A stretch of DNA of 52,156 bases, taken from NCBI GenBank assembly GCA_029834535.1, contig JAQMWT010000128.1:1-52156 (forward strand), given 5' to 3'. Of this stretch, positions 9,119-19,269 are shown in pieces (the first letter of the stretch is position 1; each line of letters starts with the position of its first letter). Position numbers and translations under genes: made by a program. The stretch is from Chrysophaeum taylorii (taxonomy: Eukaryota > Sar > Pelagophyceae > Pelagomonadales > Pelagomonadaceae). The notes beneath the pieces were generated by a model that was not told the origin of the DNA, made no database searches, and worked only from the letters and a program-made list of their open reading frames with translations.

Positions 9119-9910
9119 GTGAACGACGCTCGTGAGAAGGCTCTTCGTAAACAACGTCTCGCCTACAATGCGGACCATGTCGATGTGGAGTATGAAGAAG
9201 GTTCACATGTTCTGCTCTACATCCCTTTTCTTCAGAACGAGCTTCGACCGGAATGGCGCGGTCCATTCGTTATTTTGGAACGCTTGTCCCCGGTCACTTA
9301 CAGGATTGAGTCTATTGATTCTCCTCCTGAACGCCGTTGTGTTCATGTGAGCCAGATCACCCCTGTGATGGTTTCTCCAGTGGTCGATCGAGCTGTGCCC
9401 AAGCCCAAAGAGACCTTTCGGGATGATTACAAGCATGGTAAGTTCGTTATCTTTCGGATTCCGGATAACAAACGGTCCGATTGGCGAAAGAAGATTTACG
9501 TCGCTGAAGTTTATGAACCCTATGATTTTGTGAATGATCGGGTCGCTCCGCATTTCTATGCTGATCTTGGTCCCCACGACAAGGTTTCTTATTACAAGCC
9601 TACCTCACATCTCTCTACTCGCAAGCTTAAGCCGGAATATAAGGACGTGGACGGTCGCAGTTTCACCGACAAGACCAAGGTCAACAACAGTACCGCTCCT
9701 TGTGTCACCGACTTCGCCCCGCATGAGATCGATGCGTTGATTCCTAAGTTCACCTTGCGTGGTGGACGCGTTCCTGAGCCTGTCGTTGAACGTGTCTACA
9801 AGAAGATTCGTTCCCGAGACGCTCATTCAGCCAAGGCTCGTGCTTCTCGCCGGACTCGCGGAGGGCAGCTCGTGTTCTCACCAGGGGAGTCCTGTGGCGG
9901 CAACTCCTGA
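9119..9910 (+). CDS. Integrase C-terminal domain and long conserved extension (copy 1)
   Basis: Continues integrase after the stop at 9109. It has the GPY/F-like module (RPEWRGPFVILERLSPVTYRI split over 9247-9310), then about 170 residues conserved in copy 2 (KFVIFRIPD, WRKKIYVAEVYEPYD, KPTSHLSTRKLKP, DFAPHEIDALIPKF). No chromodomain signature is visible, so the extension is of unknown role; it could serve targeting or be a cleaved tail protein. The frame ends inside the first bases of the 3' LTR. Confidence 0.75.
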   Translation: MNDAREKALRKQRLAYNADHVDVEYEEGSHVLLYIPFLQNELRPEWRGPFVILERLSPVTYRIESIDSPPERRCVHVSQITPVMVSPVVDRAVPKPKETFRDDYKHGKFVIFRIPDNKRSDWRKKIYVAEVYEPYDFVNDRVAPHFYADLGPHDKVSYYKPTSHLSTRKLKPEYKDVDGRSFTDKTKVNNSTAPCVTDFAPHEIDALIPKFTLRGGRVPEPVVERVYKKIRSRDAHSAKARASRRTRGGQLVFSPGESCGGNS

Positions 9911-10229
9911 CCGCTAAGGCTTACCCTCCCTTTCTCGAGGCTTGATACCCGTTCAACGGGACGCCTTTCCCTACCTTCCTAGTGACATCATACCTCTCTC
10001 TTGCGAGAAGCATTCTTGCAGTATTCTTGTAGCATTCTTGCTATCATATACCATCTCTCCATCTTGTTGAGAGGCTTGGTGAGCGTGAGCAAGGTGTGTG
10101 GCGAGCATACCCGACCCCGAGTCCGTGTTTTCCTCGTTCAGTGAGGTCTAGGACGAGTCGGTGAGTACCCCCTTTGTCACCCAGGGGTCGGGAGTGGTTT
10201 TTCTGTGCCGCCATAAGTGTAACGCCCCA
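9893..10229 (+). repeat. 3' LTR of Ty3 copy 1
   Basis: Starts TGTGGCGG directly after a short purine tract (AGGGGAG) and ends TAACGCCCCA. The length, 337 bp, is exactly that of both LTRs of copy 2, whose ends TGTGGCGG and TTACGCCACA correspond. The internal sequence is only weakly similar to copy 2, so these are separate subfamilies. The matching 5' LTR is outside the window, so the target duplication cannot be checked. Confidence 0.78.
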
Positions 10230-10320
10230 TTCCAGTTGTCACGTGGCAGCAGGTGTTCGCTACGATCAAGCCTCTGCTTGACTTCGTGGCGACTCCTCCT
10301 CGGCTTCAGTTCGCTGCTCC

Positions 10321-11095
10321 GTGTTCGGTTCGTTGTCGTCTATCATGTCCTCGATCGAAATCAAAGATAGCAAGCTTTCGCAAAAACTTGATGCCCTCAG
10401 CGGCGAGCGACATTTTTTCCACCAATGGACGCGTCGTCTTGAGAACATGATCATCTCCACCGGCGATCACATTATCTTGACCAACGATACTTGGACTAGC
10501 ATCTCCGCATCTCGCTGCTCTGAAGAAGAATTTCGCGTCAAGCAACAACTTTGATATCCGCAAAAACCGCGACATGAACTTCACGCGGCTTTACAAGCGC
10601 ATTATCGATGTTTACATGGGCCACGGTGACCGCGTAGCTCCATCCGCTATCGCTTCACTGCATTCACTGGTGTGCAACAATATTGATGATCTTGAGAACT
10701 TCCTCAACAAGTTCATCACCGGAGTTCAGGTTGCTCGGCATAGTACCTGATCCGACGTACCCTCGAGTGTGTCCTCGCATTTGCCTGCGTGCATCGTGCT
10801 TCAGGACTTACTGGCCTTGTTTTGTCGTCTCGCGTTTCGTACCGACAAAGGTGGTTGTACCCCTGAGAAGCTCAACAACACACAATTTAGATGGTATGCA
10901 CAGCCCCTGCCGTCGCGCTATCCGCCGCGTCGTCAGCCACAACCCCGACTTCAGACTCTTCCAAACTGACCTACCCTAGACGCCCCCCTTTCCCAACAAC
11001 CTGGCTCTACTCGATTCCGACTCAATACCCCATGTCATTTTGGCGACTGCAAGGATCCCTTTAAGAGGGAATGCCGAAAGTTTCACGGTTCCTAG
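10321..11095 (+). pseudogene. Gag relic of another LTR retrotransposon
   Basis: Starts with an ATG frame (SSIEIKDSKL, then HFFHQWTRRLENMI) typical of the start of copia-type Gag helices. It continues after a frameshift near 10550 (FTRLYKRIIDVYMGHGDR, NIDDLENFLNKFITGV) and ends near 11090 with a Cys/His cluster (CHFGDCKDPFKREC) that resembles a degraded zinc knuckle. It has several stops and frame changes. It lies immediately after the LTR of Ty3 copy 1. The family is uncertain; copia is favoured by the copia fragment further along the same strand at 16230. Confidence 0.5.
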
Positions 11096-11459
11096 CTATT
11101 CGCCTAGAACGCCCTCCCCACCATCACCGTTCTTCTCAACAGCCCAACAATTCCAATGACTCCAAGAACACCCCACAACACCAACCCACCAAAACAAACA
11201 CCACTAACACTACCTTTTCTGCTCCTATGCCGACTCCCACCTTGACTCATCCTAGTTCCACTCCGCCGTTTTCCCATCTCTTACACCCCCTTCACCGCCT
11301 TATCCGGCCACATCCAGCGTCTCACATCCCCCTCCCGATACTCTGTCTTATCATATTTGCACCTTTCTGCCAAGCAAGATAATTCCAAGTCAACGTGTGT
11401 ACCGCCGATTGTCTGACGCAAGCACATCAACAACCCTATCCCACGGGAGCCCCTCGTTG

Positions 11460-11795
11460 TGGATTTTTTTTTAGCTCCCATTGCACAGGCGCCCTTCGTT
11501 CTGTATTTTCCGCTATTCGTTGCTCAACCCCTTTTTTTTTAGCTCCCATTGCACAGGCGCCCTTCGTTCTGTATTTTCCGCTATTCGTTGCTCAACCCCT
11601 CGTTCTGTATTTTCACCTCGTCGTTGCTCCCCTCCTCGTTCTGTATTTTCATCTAGTCGTTGCTCCCATCCTCGTTCTGTATTTCGCCTATTCGTTGATC
11701 CATTCCTCGTTCTATATTTTCAGCTATTCGTTGATCCACTCCCCGTTGTGCATTTTCACCTATTCGTTGATCCACTCCTCGTTGTGCTTGTCGGT
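11460..11795 (+). repeat. Tandem repeats, 66-bp pair and 36-bp units
   Basis: A unit of about 66 bp beginning with eight or more T then AGCTCCCATTGCACAGG occurs twice (11462-11600). About seven degenerate units of 36 bp follow, with core CGTTCTGTATTTTC and ATTCGTTG. The unit length is a multiple of three, so frame 3 reads a repeating 12-residue pattern (RSVFS, RCS/P). It probably arose by slippage or unequal exchange inside the linker after the Gag relic. Confidence 0.8.
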
Positions 11796-12567
11796 TTTGG
11801 TAAAACCAGCGAATCACGCTCCATCGCGCATTTCACCCACCACAACCAAGCTGTGCCTGTCAACTTTTCGCGTGCGCAACTTTCGTGTCTCCTATGTGGT
11901 TGGATCGCTCATCTTCGGGATCCTGGACCGACGCTTCTTTGCTTTGTGATTCGGCTTCTTCATCTCCGGTATCAACACAATGTTGTGGTTCTCCTTCGCG
12001 CACTATCTGCATTTCGCCGCTTTTCTGCTAAAATTCGGTTTTGCTATCGAAGTGAATTCCGTGCTCAGCACCCGCGACGCTAGATGCAATGTTCTTGCGT
12101 GTCACTGCGACGCTATCTGCAACGTTCTTACGTGTCACCACTGTTTTGCCACTATCGCCAAACTTCCACCGCACTCTACTCGAGTATGACGGGCAAAGAT
12201 CGCCGCTTGCTCCTCAAAAGTTGGCTCATATGGCACCTTCGTTCTTGAGAATGCGAAAAAGGGCCACTTTCTTATCAGCCACAGCAGGCTGGCATACTGC
12301 AGCCTGGTCTACCCGTGTTCGTTCCTTACAACGCTGGCGCGTCAGAAGTCTTCCATCTTCGCGTCAAGGACGCGGTCATGAACATGGCAACTTGCTCGCG
12401 CCATATCGACCAAACACCAACGTTCGCATCAAACCTGTTTACGCCTGTTTTTGCTTCAGTCGCCTCCGACCATCGTCATAACCTGGTCACCATGCAACAT
12501 ATCTGCCCAAAGGCAACGTTCTCATCAGACGTCTGGTACACCGCCATCATATATACCAGCATGTGTT
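11796..12567 (+). other. Degenerate retroelement sequence, no clear gene
   Basis: No frame gives recognisable motifs with confidence. A CDSASSSP segment near 11944-11970 could be a decayed D-S-G-A protease site of the LTR element whose Gag lies upstream, but this is weak. Two near-identical bits (GCGACGCTA and GCAACGTTCTTACGTGTCAC) around 12070-12140 form a short direct repeat. The block ends where the LINE begins. Confidence 0.3.
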
Positions 12568-12657
12568 CCTGCGGTCGTTAACCTTATGGTTGCGATGGAG
12601 GACGGCGCCTAATACGCTTGCTCCCTGCGGCGGTCCCGGCCGTCCCGGAGTGAGACG

Positions 12658-13861
12658 GTGCCTGCTCGCCTCCCGGGCTGGCCGGTTAGCACCCGGAAAG
12701 TCTGCGCTGGGATGGGGTTCGCTCGGTTGGGTAGAACGCGACGGACGGGTCGATTATTCGCGGACCAAAACGTTCGCGGTCTACGACGCGACGAGAAGAA
12801 GGAAGAGTTGTTCGCATCTTTACGGCGGCGGGACATCTTCGCGGCCACGTTGCTGGAGACATGGCTCACCGGCAACGAGTTGCTCGAGCGACACGGCTAC
12901 GTCGCTGTTTGTTCCGGTTTGGCAGCCTCCGAGCAGTCTTCCCGCGGCAGCCAAGGTGTGGCCGTGGTGCTGTCCCCTGCGGCGCAACAGGCGTGGCACG
13001 CGAGCGGCAGCACCGTTATCCGCGCATCTGCGCGAGTTATTGCGCTGCGACTCGATGTCCAGGACGATGACGATCGAGACCTCGGCCTCTTCGTCATGAG
13101 CGCCTACGCTCCTGTCGGAACCGCGCCTGACGAGAAGTGGGGCGCGTTCTTCGACGACATTGACCTTGCGCTTCAAGCGCGGCGGCCGGACGACATCCTC
13201 GTCCTGGGGATGGACGGGAACGCGGCTCGGCGAGCGCTCCAAGTACGTCGTCGACGGCCCCTGTGGGCCCTACGGGGCGCCTTACGTCAACGACGCTGGC
13301 CGCCGTCTCCACACGCCCCTCGCAACACGGCGCCTGGCGTCGGTCGGCACGTTCTTCCGCAAGCGCGCCTACGCGTCGTGGCTGCACCCGCGCTCCTGGA
13401 AGACGTACCAGCTCGATCACATGATCTCACGGCGGCGCGACGTGCACCGGTTCGCTGATGTGGGTTTGACCAGCAACCTCGTGGACTCGGACCACCGCGC
13501 TCTCAAGTGCATCCTGCGCGTCAAAGTCCGCCTCGCACGGCCTCCTGGCACACGGCCCTCTCTGGCGCGCCTCGACTACGCTCCCCTGGCCTCAGAAAGC
13601 ACGCGCTTCGGATTCCGGCGCCGGTGGTGCTCGGAAGTGCTCGACATCTTCGGCTTGGGCCGTGGGTCACATGACGACGCGACCGACGACGCACCGACCG
13701 ACGCCACGGACGGGGTACCCGACCCAACCAGGGCTCGCCGTCCTCGCCGTACTCCCGCCTTGCGCGGGCGGCGGCCTCGGCCTCTGACGCCTTACTGCCG
13801 AAGATCCGACGCCTCCGACCCGGATGGTTTGAGGACGCGGCGGAAGGGCTCCAGCCTCTGA
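12658..13861 (+). pseudogene. LINE AP-like endonuclease domain, frameshifted
   Basis: Frame 1 to about 13220 then frame 2. Visible are FAATLLETWL (the T-E-T-W type motif), VLGMDGNA (Asp and Asn of the active site), a LHPRSWKTYQLDHMIS segment (equivalent of Q-I-D-Y-I), and DSDHRAL, the S-D-H catalytic end. This is the endonuclease that nicks the target in target-primed reverse transcription. A one-base shift near 13220 breaks it. The start is unclear: no good ATG precedes the domain in frame apart from internal alternatives, so the copy may be decayed there. Confidence 0.8.
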
Positions 13862-15075
13862 TCGAGCGACGCAAATCCCTCCACGCGTCTGTGCTCTCGC
13901 TCGGTGCCCGGCGCCGTCTTCGCTCGGCGTCCACGGTCCTCGACGACCTTCGGGCGATCAAGTCGCGGCTCGCGAAGGCCGTAGCACGGGCGAAAGGGCG
14001 ATAGATTACTCGTCTGTGCGACGGACTCAACGCGGGAAGCGAGTCGCTCGGCGGCACCTCGAAATACTGGAACACGGTCGGACGGCTCCGACGCGGTCTC
14101 ACGAAGACCACATTGGCTAGGCAGGTACAGATGACGAAGGCCGACGGTAGCAGGAGCTCGTCGCCACAGGAGAACGCCGACGTGTTCAAGGCGCATTTCA
14201 AGCAGCTCTACAGTCGACAAGCTCGCTACGACCCCACCGTGATCAACGACGTTGACCAGTTGCCGATCCGTCCGGAACTCGGGGAACCACCGACGCAGGA
14301 GGAGATAAAACGGGCCGTTGGTCAGCTGAACTGCACCGCGCCCGGCGAATCGGGCCTGCGCGCGGTGGTCTTGAAGGCGCTCGCCACCGACGCTCGCACG
14401 CTCCCGCTGTTGGAGCGTGTAGTCCTCGAGTTCGGGGAGTCCGAAGTCCAGCCGGCCGAGTGGGACGTAGGCCTCCTCGGGATTCTCCCCAAGAAGGGGG
14501 ACCTCTCCCTGCCGGGCAACTACCGCGGGATCATGATGCTCGAGGTCGCGCAGAAGATCGTTTCGAACATCGTCCGTGCGCGACTCTACGTCAACTGCGA
14601 GGCCCTCGATCACGAGTCCCAATGTGGATTCCGACCCGAGCGCGGTACGTCCGACGCCACCTTCTCGCTCAAGCTGGCGCTGAAGAAACGGCGTGAGCAC
14701 GGTCGGGACTCGCGGGTACAGCTCATCGATTTCGTTAAGGCGTTCGACCGCGTCCCGCGAGAGCTGCTCGGGGAGGTGCTCCTGAAGTTCGGCGTCCCGC
14801 CGAAGCTCGTCGAAGTCATCAAGGGCCTCCACCGAATCCAGGTCCACTTCTCGGTCAGCGGTGTCGTCGCCTCGATCGACTCGATCATCGGCGTCAAGCA
14901 GGGCGACGTCCTCGGCCCCGTCCTGTTCGTGCTGTTCATGGCGGCACTGACGACGTCGTTTCGACGACGCCATGGCCGCGCCCCGTGTGTCTACCGTACG
15001 CGGGAGGACTTTCAGATGACGAACCGGGGTTGGTCCGCTCGCGGCGACGAGTTTCCCTTCGATGAATCGGCGTAG
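13862..15075 (+). pseudogene. LINE reverse transcriptase, N-terminal and palm (broken)
   Basis: The linker after endonuclease (KYWNTVGRLRRGL, SPQENADVFKAHF) leads into RT: GILPKKGDLSLPGNYRGI, GFRPERGTSDA, QLIDFVKAFDRV (first catalytic Asp) and GVKQGDVLGPVLF. An in-frame stop lies at 14002 in the linker. The frame ends at 15075 just as the catalytic V-A-D-D box begins in the next frame, so a single-base shift lies between about 14950 and 15070. Confidence 0.85.
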
Positions 15076-15938
15076 CCGACGACGTCGCCTTTCTCTTCTG
15101 GGACCGCCACATCGCCGCCAGCGAGACACCGCGCCTCATCGAACACTGCGACGCCTGGGGCATGGAGGTGCATTGCGGCAACCGACACAAGAAGGCGGCG
15201 TCCAAAACGGAGATTCTGTTCGTCGCTCGCCCGGCACACCTGTACGGCGACCCAAAGTCGTTCGACGACACGGGCCTCTCGGACATCGAGCTCGGGCGAG
15301 GCCGCTTCATACCGGTCGTCGACCAGTTTAAGTACCTCGGCTCGGTCCTCTCGCGCGACTGCCGCGACGACTCCGACGTCGACGCGCGGATCAAGAAGGC
15401 GTCTCAGGCCTTCGGTGCCTTGCGGGACTGCATCTTCGCCTCGAAGTCCGTCTCTGCTCGCGCCAAGCGCCTCGTCTATGTCTCGCTCGTCCTGGCCATC
15501 CTCCTTCACGGTGCGGAATCGTGGTGCCTCACCGAGGTCCTGTTCCGCCGGCTGCGGTGTTTCCACGCGCAGTGCGCCCGCGTCATGTGTCGTGTGACCC
15601 GGAAACACACCTGGCTCCACCACATCTCAACGGAGATCCTGCTGCGGCGCCTCGGCCTCAAGTCCATCGACGTCTACGTCACGCGCCGCCAGCTCCGCTG
15701 GGCCGGTCACGTCGCCCGCATGCCCTTCTCACGACCCCCTCGCAAGATGCTCTCGTCTTGGGTCCGCTCCAAGCGCCCACCGGGGGCTCCGCATATGACG
15801 TACGGGAGGACGCTCGCCAAGGCACGCCGGAAATGCGACATCCCCTTCAACTCGTGGCACGACCTCGCACAAGACCGCGCGCAGTGGCGGTCCGCCATCA
15901 ACGGCTTTTCATCCCTCGCCTCTACCCCAACTGTGTGA
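15072..15938 (+). CDS. LINE reverse transcriptase C-terminal part with VADD box
   Basis: Starts with VADDVAFLFW (the Y-A-D-D box), then WGMEVHCGNRHKKAASKTEI, FKYLGSVLSRDCRDDSDV (thumb) and the widespread C-terminal region of such LINEs: LLHGAESW, a C-x-H-x-Q-C type stretch, and LRWAGHVARM. No RNase H is visible. The frame is open to 15938, near the 3' end. Similar C-terminal segments occur in RTE- and CR1-like elements of animals and algae; the clade cannot be fixed by eye. Confidence 0.83.
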   Translation, partial: VADDVAFLFWDRHIAASETPRLIEHCDAWGMEVHCGNRHKKAASKTEILFVARPAHLYGDPKSFDDTGLSDIELGRGRFIPVVDQFKYLGSVLSRDCRDDSDVDARIKKASQAFGALRDCIFASKSVSARAKRLVYVSLVLAILLHGAESWCLTEVLFRRLRCFHAQCARVMCRVTRKHTWLHHISTEILLRRLGLKSIDVYVTRRQLRWAGHVARMPFSRPPRKMLSSWVRSKRPPGAPHMTYGRTLAKARRKCDIPFNSWHDLAQDRAQWRSAINGFSSLASTPTV

Positions 15939-16031
15939 TTTTGCACTGTGATCCTGGACTGGCTCCTGCCGGCCCAGCCTGGCTCCCATGCCCGGGAGAG
16001 GTCCGAAGTTAGTTAGTTAGTTAGTTAGTTC

Positions 16032-17235
16032 CCGCTATCTTTGCCCCGCTGCGATTCTCAGTGGCAACAATCGCCTAACGCAAGTCTTCCCAGGCACCTT
16101 TCTCGCTATTGTTCTTCAGACCTCGATTTTGCTGACAGTTTCGCTTATCAGATTTCCTTAATGTCAACCACCGAAGGAACTTCGACGTTGTTCCGACTTT
16201 CTCGCATCACGCTTCCAAGCTATCGTGTCGATATCAACTCCTACCCATTCTCCTTGTTGTTGCCTCGCCTGTTCTATTGCCTCCCCCAGTTTGTCTTCCA
16301 TGTCTTCTGCTGTTGCCCGATTGTCACCTGTTCTTCCGCTGTTGCCCCCTTGTCCCCTGTGTTTGATGAGATACGCCGGTTTCACTGGGACTGATCACCC
16401 CATCACGCGAACCGACCCATTCTACGAGCTCATGAACTCAGAAGAACCAACAACCCCCAGAGAAAAGTGCACAACAAAGTCGAGCCAACCAGAGCCGACA
16501 AAACAAAGAGCCCCAAACCTCCTGAGAAAAGTGCAAAACAAAGTCGAGCCAAAGAGAGCCGACCGCGCAAAGTCGACAAAAGCGTACATTATTCAGAAAC
16601 AACTGGAGAAACAACTCAAACCCACAATTCTGGCGTTTTACCACGCACTGTTGATTCTGTCATCTCGAGTCGATTCTGTGTCATCTTGTCATTCCCTGTA
16701 TGTTAATTATGCTAGCTTTCGTTTGTTAGTTCATTGTGTCTTCCTTCCCCTCTGTCTCGCCCACACCCTTGTTGATCCCCAATGTGTCGAAGCCCATCGT
16801 GTCCTCTACTCTGCTTCCGAAGAAACGCCACACTATTCTTACATTGATGACGGCGCTATCACTTCCACTCATTTACGCGAAGCTCTAGCCCATCCAAATC
16901 CTGCACGTCGGTTACAAGCCATTGCCAAAGAATATCATTCCCTCGGTTAGCTCGGTTGCTGGGATGTTGTTCGCGTTCCTTCTACTTTTTCTGGCAACAT
17001 CTGCACTTTGAAGTGGGTCCTCCGCAAGAAGTACGAATCTGGCCGCTTCAAATCGTACAAAGCTCGTCTCGTTGTCCGCGGTTAGACCCAGGTTCACGGC
17101 ATTGATTATCACGACACGTATTCTCCTGTAGCCAACATTGTTACTATACGCTTCTTTCTCACCTTCGTTGCCGTTCATGACTGAGATTTGCATATGTTGG
17201 ATGTCAGCTCTGCTTTCATACAAGCCCCGATCGGA
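16032..17235 (+). pseudogene. Ty1/copia fragment: integrase-RT linker and first part of RT
   Basis: From about 16230 it matches, on the opposite strand, the copia element at 41297-46572: AVAPLS-VFD, then a basic linker (RPRKVDKS), VSSCHSLYV, YSASEET, STHLREAL, LQAIAKEYHSLG, and RT (CWDVVRVPSTFSGN, LKW, YKARLVV, VHGIDYHDTYSPVA, LDVSSAFIQAPI). It has in-frame TAG and TGA codons where the other copy has Gln, Tyr and Trp. Homology stops abruptly near 17235, where the unclassified minus-strand block starts. The segment 16032-16230 is unassigned. Confidence 0.8.
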
Positions 17236-18034
17236 GAGGAGCGAGCCGGCGTCATAAGAGCAAAATATGCCAGTGCAGGCTGAGCTGTGTCCGAAGCAGA
17301 ATTCTGACAGTAATGTCGATAGATGCGAATCGTGGACAGAACTGGGCGAGGATGTCGCGTGAAGTCGTGCTGTAACCGAACCATAGAGATGCAGAGCTTC
17401 GACGTCAAGCATGGTGCTGGGAGGGACGTTATAAGAGGGGAGCAAAGGACTCTGCGTGCGGCTATCATTTAGTGGCGGGCATTTGTTGCGCGAGTTTGGC
17501 GATAACTGCGACATGTGGCGTTGGCATGACAGAACTTCATTTGCATATGGCAGCACACAGGGTGAAATCGAGTGAGCTGAAAAAAATTGGGAGGTGTGAC
17601 CTGCAAGAGGCTGACGGAAGAGCGTGGGAGGCTCAGAATAGCATTGATTACGAAACTTATTGTCATCACAAATCGTCGGGAGTCGCGTTGAAGCGGGGAG
17701 AAACGACGAATGCTCATCAGGTCTTGTCGTGTGACGGAGGTCCTTAGGAAGAGAGACTTCAGTATGTGACTTGAAGTGAGTGTCGATGTAGCTAGAGTAG
17801 CCATAGGCGACGTGACTGATACGAATCGCAACGGTCTTGTCGGCGAGTGAAAAGGAATGCGCCCTCGTAATTTGAACTTGGTGAAATCATCGAATTGCCG
17901 GTGAGGCGGAGAGACCGTGGTTGCGGAACGAGCGCAGAGCCGGGCGGCGGTCGGAGGGGGCGCGTAAGCGGTGACTGGGAAAGCAGTGTTGTGTTGAACC
18001 AGAAACAATAGATGTTCGGGTATCGTACTGTGCA
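17236..18034 (-). other. Minus-strand ORF remnants, unclassified
   Basis: This stretch lies between the copia breakpoint and a longer minus-strand frame. Open minus-strand frames (17469-18050 and 17175-17468) are basic and serine-rich with no recognisable motif, and stops separate them. It probably belongs to the same old element as the frames at 18035-20190, but this is inferred only from strand and composition. Confidence 0.3.
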
Positions 18035-19231
18035 TCAAGCGATCGTGCATCTAAGTTGGCCGTGTATGTACCATGAAGATGGCAAGACGTTGATAGTATA
18101 ACCGAGAGGGGCGGCGAGCGTGCCGTCGCGAGTGCGCAGGAGCCTGTGCGGTGTCTGGGCTGTAATCGGAATATGACGTATGACGTCATACAAGGCGATG
18201 GGAGCTGAATCAGACGTGATAGAGCTGGCTAACAGTGCGGTGAGCAGCATGTCGGGGGTGACGCTCAGAGATGAGGGTGGAATGCAGTCCACGTCGATCT
18301 TGGTTGCCGTATATGGCGGTACCATGAGCGTGAACGTCGGACATGAAGGAAATGCTTGTGTCCCAAACGAGAACGCGGGTATAGTCGCATGGGGTGGTTG
18401 CATCTTGTCTCTGCTGCAGTCAAGAGCTATGGAGGAAACCAATGGATAAACCATGAGCATATGGGTAGAGTCTGGTGGCCAAGGTTCCTGTGGGATAGAC
18501 TGAGTTGAATCCAAAAAAGGGTTCTTGCTCGGAGATGACTCAAGCGTTGCGATGAGTTCGTGCTCGAGATCATAGTCGTCCAGTAGATGACGTGAAGTGG
18601 TCGCGAAGGGGTGATGCATCCACCTGGTGTCAGGGAAGACAGAGGTGGTGCAGTGACCTGCCGGGCTGAGGTAGCCGTGCTGGTAGGAGTCCAGCGGGTG
18701 CGCATACCTCTGGCGAGTGCTGACCTTGGCTAGTGCCTGATCTGCAGTCATGCAGGGAGGCGAGATTGTCTGTGCTGGCGCGGATTGCAGCGGCAGGGGC
18801 GTGTCAGGTGCCTGGGAGGCTGGAAGGCGGCCTTTGTCTTCCAGAGGCAAAGAAAGCGAGCGTTGCTGTAGCGTCATTTCACCGTGATCGGATAGGCGCA
18901 ATACGCTAGTGCGCGTTGTCGCGGTGCGCTTACCTGTATCTTCATGATGTGCCTGTGCGTCCTGCAGTGGTGCTTCTGCAAGCGGGACATGTCTGAAAGA
19001 CTGATCAATCTGATGGGGTGCGTCAGCTGTGAGTGAGACAGGAGCCAGTAGCAGTGCAAGGTCGGGTGACCGAACGTGTGCGTGGTCGAGCGATTGAGCG
19101 TTGGACCTGGGCATTGTCTGCTTAATAAGGAACCGTGCTGTGCAGCTGGTTTGCATTGTCTCGTCTGCTACATCAATGGGCTGACTGGTGTAGCTAGCCG
19201 TTGTGGTCTTGTCTTTCGTCTTTTTGTCCAT
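18035..19231 (-). CDS. Hypothetical protein, Pro/Ser/Thr/His-rich (398 aa)
   Basis: The minus strand is open for 398 codons from an ATG at 19231. The product is rich in P, S, T, H and Q, with acidic patches (HLLDDYDLEHEL) and no transmembrane segment or known catalytic motif. It lies downstream of a similar frame (19270-20190), separated by one stop, so both could be parts of one polyprotein. I could not find RT, integrase or protease signatures in it. It may be a large structural or accessory protein of an old mobile element; the function is unknown. Confidence 0.4.
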   Translation of the reverse strand: MDKKTKDKTTTASYTSQPIDVADETMQTSCTARFLIKQTMPRSNAQSLDHAHVRSPDLALLLAPVSLTADAPHQIDQSFRHVPLAEAPLQDAQAHHEDTGKRTATTRTSVLRLSDHGEMTLQQRSLSLPLEDKGRLPASQAPDTPLPLQSAPAQTISPPCMTADQALAKVSTRQRYAHPLDSYQHGYLSPAGHCTTSVFPDTRWMHHPFATTSRHLLDDYDLEHELIATLESSPSKNPFLDSTQSIPQEPWPPDSTHMLMVYPLVSSIALDCSRDKMQPPHATIPAFSFGTQAFPSCPTFTLMVPPYTATKIDVDCIPPSSLSVTPDMLLTALLASSITSDSAPIALYDVIRHIPITAQTPHRLLRTRDGTLAAPLGYTINVLPSSWYIHGQLRCTIA

Positions 19232-19269
19232 GAGAGACAGCGAGATAGTAGTCGTTGCTATGTGCGAGA

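Larger units (their letters stand above)
1..10229 (+). mobile_element. Ty3/gypsy LTR retrotransposon with DNMT domain, copy 1 (5'-incomplete, decayed)
   Basis: The recognisable order is Gag, protease, cytosine-5 DNA methyltransferase, reverse transcriptase, RNase H, integrase, then a 3' LTR at 9893-10229. It is collinear over its whole length with the complete copy at 22177-33113, which defines the boundaries. The 5' LTR must lie left of base 1. The copy carries in-frame stops in the capsid region, a stop at 6819 and a frameshift in RT, a stop at 9107 in integrase, and two inserted short retroposons. The methyltransferase frame is intact. It is a different subfamily from copy 2, since LTR and leader sequences are strongly diverged while the LTR length is the same. 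Confidence 0.9.
12568..16031 (+). mobile_element. Non-LTR retrotransposon (LINE) with APE endonuclease and (TTAG)n tail
   Basis: The 5' end CCTGCGGTCGTTAACC and the next 200 bases match the 5' ends of the short retroposons here; the 3' end TCCGAAG(TTAG)n matches theirs. Inside are an apurinic-type endonuclease and a reverse transcriptase followed by a C-terminal region, in several frames because of indels and a stop. No poly(A) is present; instead the tail is a tetranucleotide repeat, as in some RTE, CR1 and similar clades. No clear target duplication was found. Confidence 0.85.

Noticed and set aside
899..9909. Repeat-induced C-to-T mutation as the cause of the stops
   Set aside because: The changes include many transversions (TAT to TAG, GAG to TAG, TAC to TAA) and there is no AT enrichment.
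13792..15129. Long minus-strand open frame of 445 codons opposite the LINE
   Set aside because: It is the antisense of the RT coding sequence; GC-rich codon bias keeps the opposite strand free of stops. The sense strand has unmistakable RT motifs.
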